DNA of 6,379 nucleotides from an archaeon. Lineage in GTDB: Archaea > Nanobdellota > Nanobdellia > Pacearchaeales > GW2011-AR1. The notes below the pieces were generated by a model. It did no database searches. It was not told the DNA's origin and worked only from the letters and a program-made list of their open reading frames with translations. This document shows, in pieces, positions 1-4,600 of this stretch. The translations under genes were made by a program, and so were the position numbers. Each line of letters begins with the position of its first letter. Position 1 is the first letter of the stretch. The stretch is taken from assembly GCA_027341315.1 (NCBI GenBank), contig DAIENA010000018.1:1-6379 (forward strand). The letters are read 5' to 3'.

Positions 1-16
1 AAGCCTCTGTCGCATA
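1..16 (+). repeat. Upstream copy of the tRNA-Ser 5' end
   Basis: This 16-nt stretch is identical to positions 71-86, which are two leader bases plus the acceptor 5' strand and the first part of the D-arm of tRNA-Ser. Identity stops abruptly at 17 versus 87. A perfect 16-nt match 70 bp apart in AT-rich DNA is unlikely by chance. No anticodon arm or T-arm follows, so it is a fragment and not a second tRNA. It sits at the left edge of the window, so what precedes it cannot be seen. Confidence 0.85.
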
Positions 17-51
17 GTCCCTTCGGTCTCGCTAACGCGAATGCGATAGAG
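5..51 (+). other. Hairpin formed by the copied tRNA 5' fragment
   Basis: Bases 5-15 pair with 41-51 in an 11-bp stem containing one G-U pair. A small inner stem, 29-32 with 37-40 (TCGC/GCGA, loop TAAC), lies inside. In the intact tRNA the same bases would pair with the acceptor 3' strand and the D-stem, so this copy has an alternative partner. It could be a structured leader or processing signal, or the product of a sequencing or assembly chimera at a contig end. Confidence 0.5.
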
Positions 52-72
52 AAAAAGAATCGAAGGAAAAAA

Positions 73-152
73 GCCTCTGTCGCATAATGGTAGTGCACCG
101 GACTTGAGATCCGGGCCCTTTGGGCTTCCAGGTTCGATTCCTGGCGGGGGCG
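73..152 (+). tRNA. tRNA-Ser(UGA)
   Basis: This is a complete type II tRNA of 80 nt. The acceptor stem pairs 73-79 with 145-151, and G152 is the discriminator, as is usual for tRNA-Ser. The D-arm is 82-96. The anticodon stem is CCGGA/TCCGG (98-102/110-114) around the loop CTTGAGA, giving anticodon TGA at 105-107, which reads UCA. The long variable arm (GCCC-TTT-GGGC, 115-125) is the serine signature here. The T-arm is 128-144 with loop TTCGATT. No intron is present and CCA is not encoded. No clear TATA box lies about 25-35 nt upstream, so it may be expressed from a promoter further left. Confidence 0.97.
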
Positions 153-219
153 TGAATTGGGTTGCTCGTGCAACCCAATATTCATTCTCCATGAATTGAA
201 CCGTAAAGGTTCGACGAGC
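153..219 (+). ncRNA. Possible structured RNA: three adjoining hairpins
   Basis: Directly after the tRNA come three hairpins with almost no spacer. Hairpin 1 pairs 156-165 with 170-179 (10 bp, loop TCGT). Hairpin 2 pairs 180-185 with 191-196 (6 bp, loop TCTCC). Hairpin 3 pairs 198-202 with 208-212 (GAACC/GGTTC, loop GTAAA). The segment ACGAG at 214-218 is complementary to the loop side of hairpin 1 (165-169), which allows a pseudoknot or an alternative fold. I recognise no known RNA family. Hairpin 1 could alternatively act as a 3' processing or termination element for the tRNA. There is no convincing reading frame. Confidence 0.4.
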
Positions 220-286
220 AATTACGTGGTAGAGTTTCATAAAATTAAAAACAGAACACGGAAAAACTCGTGCGTGATTGGGAGCA

Positions 287-299
287 CTGGCGGGGGCGT
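287..299 (+). repeat. Downstream copy of the tRNA-Ser 3' end
   Basis: Thirteen bases are identical to 141-153: the last four bases of the T-stem, the acceptor 3' strand, the discriminator G and one following T. The run is G-rich inside AT-rich DNA, so chance is a poor explanation. With the copy at 1-16, both ends of tRNA-Ser are duplicated outside the intact gene. Short 3'-end copies are typical scars of elements integrating at tRNA genes, but no integrase is visible. Confidence 0.7.
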
Positions 300-348
300 T
301 TATAACAAAAACAACGTCGGGGATGACTAATATATTTTTATAATAATC

Positions 349-358
349 TTTATAATAT
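349..358 (+). promoter_or_regulatory. TATA-like box for the 149-aa gene
   Basis: TTTATAATAT is centred about 25 nt before the ATG at 378, which predicts a leaderless transcript. A second AT-rich box, TTTTTATAAT at 336-345, is a possible alternative. Between the structured region and this box (300-348) I see nothing else. Confidence 0.55.
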
Positions 359-377
359 CAATATTTGTGAATTTAGT

Positions 378-827
378 ATGTTTAAATTAGAAGACTTCGC
401 AAAGAATGACTCTCCATTAATTGTCCAAAGTATGAACAGGTCAACCGGAATTACTCTTAGTCTTAGAAGTGAAATTGAATTGACTGCAAGCGAAAAAAGT
501 TTTTCAATTAAAAATCTTTTTGAAAATTTTGAAAAAACTTATGACATAAAAACAATTAATTTGGATAACAAAACTGCAAATAATTATATTGAAAAATTTT
601 TAAAAACAGGTTTTGAACTTAAAGGGCACAATTTGAAAACGGAATTAAAATTTTCTTATTCAAAAATTAATTTAGAATATGAATTAATCCTAAAATTAAA
701 GAGTGAAGAGATAAAAAAATATTTCTCTCAAACCCCCCGTAATTATATCGAACCAATAATCCACGACGGCAAAAGCAAAATTAATTTTCAGGAAGCTTAT
801 GAAAATTTCGGAAAAAGTATTATTTAA
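378..827 (+). CDS. Hypothetical 149-aa protein
   Basis: I do not recognise this protein. It is a lysine-, asparagine- and glutamate-rich soluble protein with no signal peptide, membrane segment, cysteine cluster or evident catalytic motif. The alternating hydrophobic pattern at about residues 84-106 (LKTELKFSY onward) suggests beta strands, and about residues 45-80 look helical. Start ATG 378 is favoured because a TATA-like box is centred about 25 nt upstream, so no ribosome-binding site would be needed. The stop codon lies inside the end of the convergent regulator gene, with an 8-bp overlap at 820-827. It belongs to the same low-GC stretch as the formyltransferase operon and could be accessory. 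The continuous frame and promoter support a real gene; its function is unknown. Confidence 0.75.
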   Translation: MFKLEDFAKNDSPLIVQSMNRSTGITLSLRSEIELTASEKSFSIKNLFENFEKTYDIKTINLDNKTANNYIEKFLKTGFELKGHNLKTELKFSYSKINLEYELILKLKSEEIKKYFSQTPRNYIEPIIHDGKSKINFQEAYENFGKSII

Positions 828-1104
828 ATTCTTTTCTTATCAATTTTCCTCTATTGGTGATTTGGTATAATCTTCCATAAGGGGCGTTTGGAGTCATGCA
901 TTTGAGAATTTTCTTTTTTGTAAAAGAGGTCAAATGCCTAGACATTTCTCGCAAACTCAGTTTGAGGTTTGTCTTTTGGTTTATATCTTTTCTAAATTCC
1001 TCCGCAGTCAAGGGTTTGTCCTGGAATAATTTTAGGACTTCTTTTCTTTGTTTGCCTCGATTTATCCAAGCGTATAAATTCCAAAAAGAGGGGGATTTAA
1101 CCAT
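820..1104 (-). CDS. Small winged-helix transcriptional regulator
   Basis: This 94-aa protein resembles the single-domain archaeal winged-helix (ArsR/MarR-like) regulators. An N-terminal helix (about residues 17-28, GKQRKEVLKLF) is followed by a helix-turn-helix at about 32-63. The recognition helix is near SLREMSRHLTSF (50-61). The wing spans about 69-82 and includes the family-typical pattern MTPNAPYGRLYQIT, followed by the NRGKLI helix. No metal-binding or ligand domain is visible, so any signal it senses cannot be read. The start at 1104 fits a CTTAAA box about 24 nt upstream (1126-1131). The gene is divergent from the formyltransferase operon, and the shared region carries repeated TAGACA elements. 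Autoregulation and control of that operon are therefore likely, though inferred. Confidence 0.88.
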   Translation of the reverse strand: MVKSPSFWNLYAWINRGKQRKEVLKLFQDKPLTAEEFRKDINQKTNLKLSLREMSRHLTSFTKKKILKCMTPNAPYGRLYQITNRGKLIRKEFK

Positions 1105-1108
1105 AAGA

Positions 1109-1155
1109 TAGACAATAAATAGACATTTAAGAGAAAGATTGACACCAGATAGACA
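1109..1155. promoter_or_regulatory. Putative operator: two pairs of TAGACA repeats
   Basis: Four direct repeats of the form (G/A)AT(A/T)GACA begin their six-base core at 1109, 1120, 1139 (TTGACA) and 1150. Repeats within each pair are 11 bp apart, and the two pairs are 30 bp apart, so all lie close to one face of the helix. The first pair lies between the regulator's TATA-like box and its start codon. The second pair ends just before the TATA-like box of the formyltransferase gene. This is a natural position for a repressor controlling both directions; the winged-helix protein next door is the obvious candidate. Confidence 0.6.
1126..1131 (-). promoter_or_regulatory. TATA-like box for the winged-helix gene
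   Basis: Read on the minus strand this is CTTAAA, centred about 24 nt before the ATG at 1104, which implies a leaderless transcript. It is a weak match to a TATA box. It directly abuts the first pair of TAGACA repeats. Confidence 0.4.
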
Positions 1156-1159
1156 AAAA

Positions 1160-1167
1160 CTTAAAAA
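1160..1167 (+). promoter_or_regulatory. TATA-like box for the formyltransferase operon
   Basis: CTTAAAAA is centred about 25 nt before the ATG at 1189, so transcription should begin at or next to the start codon. The fourth TAGACA repeat (1150-1155) lies where the TFB recognition element would be, so a bound regulator would interfere with TFB/TBP. Confidence 0.5.
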
Positions 1168-1188
1168 GGGAAAAAATCCTGTTTTTGT

Positions 1189-1905
1189 ATGAAAAAGTTA
1201 TTATTTTTAGGATATAAGGATTCAAGATTAATCCCCTTTTTAAAAAGTGAATTGGATGTAACCCAAACAGAAGAAAAATTAAATTTGGAAGAAATCCTAA
1301 AATTAAATCCCGATAAAATAATAAGTTATGGATATAGGCACATAATAAAAGAAGACATTTTAGATAAATATAAAATTATCAACCTTCATATTGCTTATCT
1401 TCCTTATAACCAAGGAGTAAGCCCTAACTTCTTTAGTTTTTTAGAAAACACCCCCAAGGGAGTTACAATCCATTATATGGATAAGGGGATAGACACAGGA
1501 GATATTTTACTAAATAAAAAAATTGATTTTAAAAACGGAACTCTAAACTCAACATACTGGGATTTAAGAGCCGAAATTGAAGGCTTGTTTATAAAAAATT
1601 GGAATGATTTAAGAGATGAAAAAATAAATCCAACCAAACAAGAAAGCGGAACTTATCACGACAGGGAAGCCGAAAAGTTAATGAAATTTTTGATGGAAAA
1701 AAATAATTGGGATTATTCAACACAAGTAAATAAAATAAAAGATTACGGATTAAAACACGGATTTTGGAAGTATGCAGAGAAGGAAGATTTAGAAGGATTA
1801 GAAAAAGAAATGGCATGGCTAAAACTTGATGTGGATGTTGGAAATTCCCCTATTTCATATCGAACTTTAGAAAAATATAAATTGTTGATGGAAAAAATGA
1901 AATGA
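1189..1905 (+). CDS. Formyltransferase-fold enzyme (sugar N-formyltransferase-like)
   Basis: This 238-aa protein carries the formyl_trans_N core. The expected catalytic residues are Asn65 and His67 in INLH and Asp102 in GIDTGDIL, with the usual spacing, and GVTIHYMDKG precedes the aspartate. The stretch YLPYNQGVSPN resembles the WbkC/VioF/QdtF-like sugar N-formyltransferases more than methionyl-tRNA formyltransferase, and no C-terminal tRNA-binding OB domain is present. These enzymes move a formyl group from N10-formyl-tetrahydrofolate to an amino group, often on a nucleotide-linked amino sugar for surface glycans. The true substrate cannot be read from the sequence. The N-terminus is shorter than a full Rossmann half, and the last 80 residues are lysine-rich and helical. 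It is the first gene of an operon divergent from a winged-helix regulator. Start 1189 fits a leaderless promoter. Its codons are AT-richer than those of the helicase and ribosomal genes. Confidence 0.88.
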   Translation: MKKLLFLGYKDSRLIPFLKSELDVTQTEEKLNLEEILKLNPDKIISYGYRHIIKEDILDKYKIINLHIAYLPYNQGVSPNFFSFLENTPKGVTIHYMDKGIDTGDILLNKKIDFKNGTLNSTYWDLRAEIEGLFIKNWNDLRDEKINPTKQESGTYHDREAEKLMKFLMEKNNWDYSTQVNKIKDYGLKHGFWKYAEKEDLEGLEKEMAWLKLDVDVGNSPISYRTLEKYKLLMEKMK

Positions 1906-2048
1906 GAGACATTTTGAATGAATTAAAAAATCTGATAGAAAAAAAGCAAGTTACTTATGGATATTCTACTTCAGGAGAACCAATTTGGAGAATTGATGTT
2001 AAAGAATTAAAAAAATCTTTTTCAGAAAAACAAGAGGAGGAAAAATGA
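1902..2048 (+). CDS. Small hypothetical protein (48 aa) coupled to the formyltransferase
   Basis: I do not recognise this protein. Its ATG overlaps the formyltransferase stop as ATGA (1902-1905), the classical arrangement for translational coupling, and it ends in another ATGA overlap with the next gene. The N-terminal part (MRDILNELKNLIEKK) looks like an amphipathic helix. The middle (about residues 16-32) holds aromatic and glycine residues around YGYSTSGEPIWRID. The C-terminus is a charged lysine/glutamate tail. There are no cysteines or membrane segments. A role as a partner of the formyltransferase is only a guess from position. The overlaps at both ends, in an open frame with sensible composition, argue that it is real. 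Confidence 0.6.
   Translation: MRDILNELKNLIEKKQVTYGYSTSGEPIWRIDVKELKKSFSEKQEEEK
2034..2040 (+). promoter_or_regulatory. Shine-Dalgarno site before the 2045 ATG
   Basis: GAGGAGG lies four bases before the ATG at 2045 and sits inside the end of the 48-aa gene. It is the strongest Shine-Dalgarno-like site on the left side of the window. It supports translation of the 58-aa frame that follows, though the spacing is slightly short. Confidence 0.55.
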
Positions 2049-2221
2049 GACAAGTAAGTCGGTTAAGAGTATTACAAGATAAACTAATGTTAAGAAGGTC
2101 GTGTAGAAGATGTAACAATCAAAATACTGGAAGTTGTGTGGATTACCTTAACCAAATTCTTTCTCCGCCATTTCCAAAACTCGAACGTCCGGGCTCAAAA
2201 GATAGATGCGGTCTTCTTTAA
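2045..2221 (+). CDS. Small Cys-containing protein (58 aa), possibly truncated
   Basis: I do not recognise this protein. It begins in an ATGA overlap with the 48-aa gene and has a good Shine-Dalgarno site. Residues 1-34 are basic and carry C20-x2-C23-x7-C31, which could bind a metal, although three cysteines alone do not establish a site. From about residue 35 the frame runs antisense through the last codons of the convergent helicase gene, so the C-terminus (rich in proline and charge) may be accidental. The original gene may have been cut here when the neighbouring DNA was joined. The start is well supported; the native end is doubtful. Confidence 0.45.
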   Translation: MRQVSRLRVLQDKLMLRRSCRRCNNQNTGSCVDYLNQILSPPFPKLERPGSKDRCGLL

Positions 2222-4085
2222 ATCGTAAACCACGGTAAATCTTTTGCAGAAATTCACGACGTGCTTTGTCTTTGTAAAAATTCCAATAATTTTGCGGCCG
2301 GGTTTTCATCAAAATTTTCCAAAATGAATTTTGAACGTTCGGGTTCGGATATTTTGTGAAAACAATCGAACGGCATTCGTCGCCGGGAAAGTCGACGCCG
2401 CGCGAGTCACGCGTCGAAAAAAGAATTTCTCTTTTTCCCTCTTTAAATTCTTTTGTTAATTTTCCTCTTTTGTCTTTTATCTGCATTTCTCTTACACTCT
2501 CCCGCGAGGCAAGATTCTTTAAATTGTATTCTGAAATTTCAAATTCGCTCGGCAGATCCATAAATGCATTAACGTGCACAAGTGTCGGGCGCGGCGCTTC
2601 TTTTACGGATTTGTCAAGAGCGGTCAAATAATCCTCACGTGAATGTTTTTCCGTCGAGAAATTTGAATATTTGCAGTCCATCTCAAGCCCGGTTCTTTTT
2701 ATTTCAATTTCTCCCTGAGCTTCAACTTCGGCGTCGATTTTTTTAAAATCCGTCAATCCAAAAATACTTTTCAAAACTTCCTGTGAATGAAGCGTTCCGG
2801 ACATTAAAACGATTATTTTATTTTTCTCAAGCATTTGTTTAAATTTTTTTGCAAGGTTTATTGTTACAATTTCTGCAAAAAAATTTTTGTCCTTTTTGGA
2901 AAACACAACATAACTTTCATCAAGAAATTCCGCAAACATTTTTGAAGTTTCTAAGACTTCAAACATATAACTTTCTTCATCGACGGATTTTAACCATTCT
3001 TCTTTTACAAAAATTTTAATTATATCATAAACTCCTGTTGCTTTTAGGGGGAGTATTTCTTCGTTCTGGACGGCGTTTTGTATTCGCGGGTCGTTGTTTA
3101 ATTGTTTTATTAATTCAAAAATTTCTTCAATCATATTTTCATCCCCTTCCCCCGCGCCAAGAGCATGCATTAATGAATTTTGCAAACGGTCAAAATTTAT
3201 TCTCCGTTCGTTGGAAAAACTGTCTAAAAATTCGTCGCACTCGTCGATTATCTCGACTTCTGTTTTTGGTTTTCGAAGTAACGCCGTTTCGAGTTTGTAC
3301 TTTAAAGAATTAAAAACCATCACATCGGAGTCGATGTAAGAATCAAACTGTTCGTAAAACGGGCAGCCCGGTTTTCTTTTGTATTGAATAAACGTCATTC
3401 CGTCAAGCCCCTCATAACTTCTTTTTTTTACTTCCCCCAGGTTTTTTATTTCATATTTTTCAGGAAGAACGGGGCTCCAGTATGGGCACGCCGGTGCAAC
3501 GCTCATCCTTTTTACATCTTTTACCGACGAGAAATTTTTTGTATCAACTCTTTTATTCTCTTCAATATATTTTTTTATTTTTAGCCAGTTTTTTTCCTTG
3601 ATTTCAATATTGCACGGAAGTTCCGGATTCGCCGCGGACATATCTTCTTCCTCATTTTCTTTTTTTTCAGAAAAAACCCCTGAAAAAATATCATTAAGTC
3701 TTGCATTAATTTCTCTTCTTATCTTTGGAATCGCATTCACGTTATTCTCGAGAAATTTGCAGGGATGATTATTCCTTCCGGTGATAACGCTTATTTTTAA
3801 TTTTTCTCCGTTTTTTTTCAGGAGATATTTTTCACCTTCGTAATCCCGTTTGTATTGCGCCTGCAAATTTTTTCCCGGAACAACAATGGAGCTTTTTCCA
3901 AGATGCGACGCGAGATTCAGGGCGATTGCCGACTTGCCGGTTCCGCATTTTCCGTCGACGAAAATAATTTTATTTCCGTCTTCAATTGATTTTAATATTT
4001 CGCGAACAACGTCGTCCTGAGTTTTTCCGTTCGAGAAGACGAGCGGTTTTAGGAACTCGCCGTTTTTGTATAAATTCCATGTCAT
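2148..4085 (-). CDS. XPD/DinG-like Fe-S superfamily 2 helicase
   Basis: This 645-aa protein has the motif order of the Rad3/XPD/DinG helicases, ATP-driven 5'-3' DNA unwinding enzymes of repair and replication. Motif I is GKCGTGKS (45-52). Four cysteines lie between motifs I and II where the Fe-S domain belongs: C109 (HPCKF), C158, C200 (ACPYW) and C241 (GCPFYEQF). Motif II is DECD (281-284) in place of DEAH, and motif III is MSGTL (428-432). In helicase domain 2, SRGVDFPGD (561-569) is motif V-like and QKIYRGLRFKEDR (614-626) is motif VI-like, keeping Q614, R618 and R621. The cysteines are about 40-50 residues apart, much wider than in canonical XPD, with an acidic linker (about 140-148). The precise subfamily and cellular role remain uncertain. 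Start 4085 fits a TATA-like box 25 nt upstream. Its 3' end overlaps a small gene on the other strand. Confidence 0.9.
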   Translation of the reverse strand: MTWNLYKNGEFLKPLVFSNGKTQDDVVREILKSIEDGNKIIFVDGKCGTGKSAIALNLASHLGKSSIVVPGKNLQAQYKRDYEGEKYLLKKNGEKLKISVITGRNNHPCKFLENNVNAIPKIRREINARLNDIFSGVFSEKKENEEEDMSAANPELPCNIEIKEKNWLKIKKYIEENKRVDTKNFSSVKDVKRMSVAPACPYWSPVLPEKYEIKNLGEVKKRSYEGLDGMTFIQYKRKPGCPFYEQFDSYIDSDVMVFNSLKYKLETALLRKPKTEVEIIDECDEFLDSFSNERRINFDRLQNSLMHALGAGEGDENMIEEIFELIKQLNNDPRIQNAVQNEEILPLKATGVYDIIKIFVKEEWLKSVDEESYMFEVLETSKMFAEFLDESYVVFSKKDKNFFAEIVTINLAKKFKQMLEKNKIIVLMSGTLHSQEVLKSIFGLTDFKKIDAEVEAQGEIEIKRTGLEMDCKYSNFSTEKHSREDYLTALDKSVKEAPRPTLVHVNAFMDLPSEFEISEYNLKNLASRESVREMQIKDKRGKLTKEFKEGKREILFSTRDSRGVDFPGDECRSIVFTKYPNPNVQNSFWKILMKTRPQNYWNFYKDKARREFLQKIYRGLRFKEDRIYLLSPDVRVLEMAEKEFG

Positions 4086-4106
4086 GATTTAAAAAATTAG
4101 AACTGG

Positions 4107-4114
4107 ATTATAAA
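4107..4114 (-). promoter_or_regulatory. TATA-like box for the helicase gene
   Basis: On the minus strand this reads TTTATAAT, centred about 25 nt before the ATG at 4085. It implies a leaderless helicase mRNA with its own promoter downstream of tRNA-Thr. Confidence 0.6.
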
Positions 4115-4133
4115 TATTTAGGGATTAAATTTC

Positions 4134-4139
4134 AAAAAA
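4134..4139 (-). terminator. Oligo-T terminator after tRNA-Thr
   Basis: A run of T on the minus strand starts at the discriminator base (4140) and continues through 4134. Oligo-T runs without a hairpin are the usual archaeal intrinsic terminator. It would separate the tRNA from the helicase gene. Confidence 0.5.
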
Positions 4140-4211
4140 AGCCTCAGGAGGGGATTGAACCCTCGACCCTTTGCTTACGAAGCAAATACTCTACCACTGA
4201 GCTACTGAGGC
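4140..4211 (-). tRNA. tRNA-Thr(CGU)
   Basis: This is a complete 72-nt tRNA on the minus strand. The acceptor stem pairs GCCTCAG with CTGAGGC, and the discriminator is U, as expected for archaeal tRNA-Thr. The D-arm contains AGTGGTA. The anticodon stem TTTGC/GCAAA encloses TTCGTAA, giving anticodon CGT (plus-strand 4177-4179), which reads ACG. The variable loop is a normal five bases (GGGTC). The T-arm is GAGGG/CCCTC around TTCAATC. No intron is present and CCA is not encoded. Confidence 0.97.
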
Positions 4212-4236
4212 AACAGCCCAGAAAGAAAATTTATAG

Positions 4237-4244
4237 TTATAAAA
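4237..4244 (-). promoter_or_regulatory. TATA-like box for tRNA-Thr
   Basis: On the minus strand this reads TTTTATAA. It is centred about 30 nt before the mature tRNA 5' end, so transcription would start a few bases upstream of 4211 and leave a short leader for RNase P. Another AT-rich box at 4228-4235 sits too close to the tRNA to be preferred. Confidence 0.5.
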
Positions 4245-4253
4245 TTATTTATT

Positions 4254-4487
4254 TTATCCTACAAATTTTATTAAATCCACAAGAGTCTGTTTCTCATTTT
4301 CGTCCCACTTACCAAAAAAGGTCACCTTGGAAGGAATGTAATTGTGAAGAATATATTCTACGATTTCAGAATAACTTCTTGCATATAATTTATCATTTTG
4401 TATTTTCTCTTTTTTTAAAAATTCAGCTATGGAATAGGGAAAAGTTTTTACATTATTTGAAAAAATTCTAAGCTCCTTATCTTCCAT
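4254..4487 (-). CDS. Hypothetical 77-aa protein
   Basis: I do not recognise this protein. It is a small soluble protein with no cysteines, signal peptide or membrane segment. Residues 10-30 (NNVKTFPYSIAEFLKKEK onward) and 38-50 (SYSEIVEYILHNY) look helical. The middle holds KVTFFGKWDENEKQ, and the C-terminus is hydrophobic (LVDLIKFVG). Start ATG 4487 is backed by an AT-rich box centred 25 nt upstream. The gene lies on the same strand as the stalk genes, about 107 bp downstream of L12, and just upstream of tRNA-Thr. It has no evident functional link to either. Composition is AT-rich, like the left part of the window. Confidence 0.65.
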   Translation of the reverse strand: MEDKELRIFSNNVKTFPYSIAEFLKKEKIQNDKLYARSYSEIVEYILHNYIPSKVTFFGKWDENEKQTLVDLIKFVG

Positions 4488-4508
4488 GAAATTATCATCT
4501 CTTTCAGA

Positions 4509-4515
4509 TTTAAAT
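4509..4515 (-). promoter_or_regulatory. TATA-like box for the 77-aa gene
   Basis: ATTTAAA on the minus strand is centred about 25 nt before the ATG at 4487, the same geometry as at the other genes here. It suggests the 77-aa gene is transcribed separately from the ribosomal operon. Confidence 0.45.
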
Positions 4516-4577
4516 TAATTATTATCCTCTAAGATACATAAAAAGTCCCAACTAAAGAAGTGGAGGATTGTCCGGGC

Positions 4578-4600
4578 GGATAAATCTAATAAAATTATCC
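4578..4600 (-). terminator. Weak inverted repeat at the L12 stop codon
   Basis: GGATAA (4578-4583) and TTATCC (4595-4600) form a 6-bp stem around an 11-base AT-rich loop and include the L12 stop codon. On the minus strand the loop carries a short T-rich run. It could help end the stalk operon transcript, but the stem is short and AT-rich. Confidence 0.25.

Noticed and set aside
1..87. Open frame on the plus strand from the left edge to a TAA at 85-87
   Set aside because: It runs into the tRNA-Ser gene, consists largely of the duplicated tRNA fragment and shows no recognisable protein sequence, so coding is unlikely, though a gene tail cannot be excluded.
206..298. A second, degenerate or split tRNA (GGTTCGA at 208-214, GTGGTAGAG at 226-234, and an acceptor 3' end at 291-298)
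   Set aside because: These T-loop-like and D-loop-like bits are in the wrong order and no anticodon arm or matching stems can be built.
141..299. A complete mobile element between the tRNA 3' end and its copy
   Set aside because: Only about 135 bp separate the copies and no integrase or other gene lies between them; at most it is a remnant.
896..1111. Plus-strand frame of 71 codons opposite the winged-helix gene
   Set aside because: It is antisense to a clearly recognisable regulator and has Phe/Leu-rich shadow composition.
1105..1160. CRISPR-like array from the TAGACA repeats
   Set aside because: The repeats are only six to eight bases and have no spacer-sized uniform intervals; the promoter overlap fits an operator instead.
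1189..1905. Methionyl-tRNA formyltransferase
   Set aside because: The C-terminal tRNA-binding domain is absent, archaeal initiation does not use formyl-Met, and the YLPYNQGVSPN segment resembles sugar formyltransferases.
3038..3339. Plus-strand frames of 91 and 81 codons inside the helicase
   Set aside because: They lie opposite conserved helicase sequence, overlap each other in different frames and have no promoter or family match.
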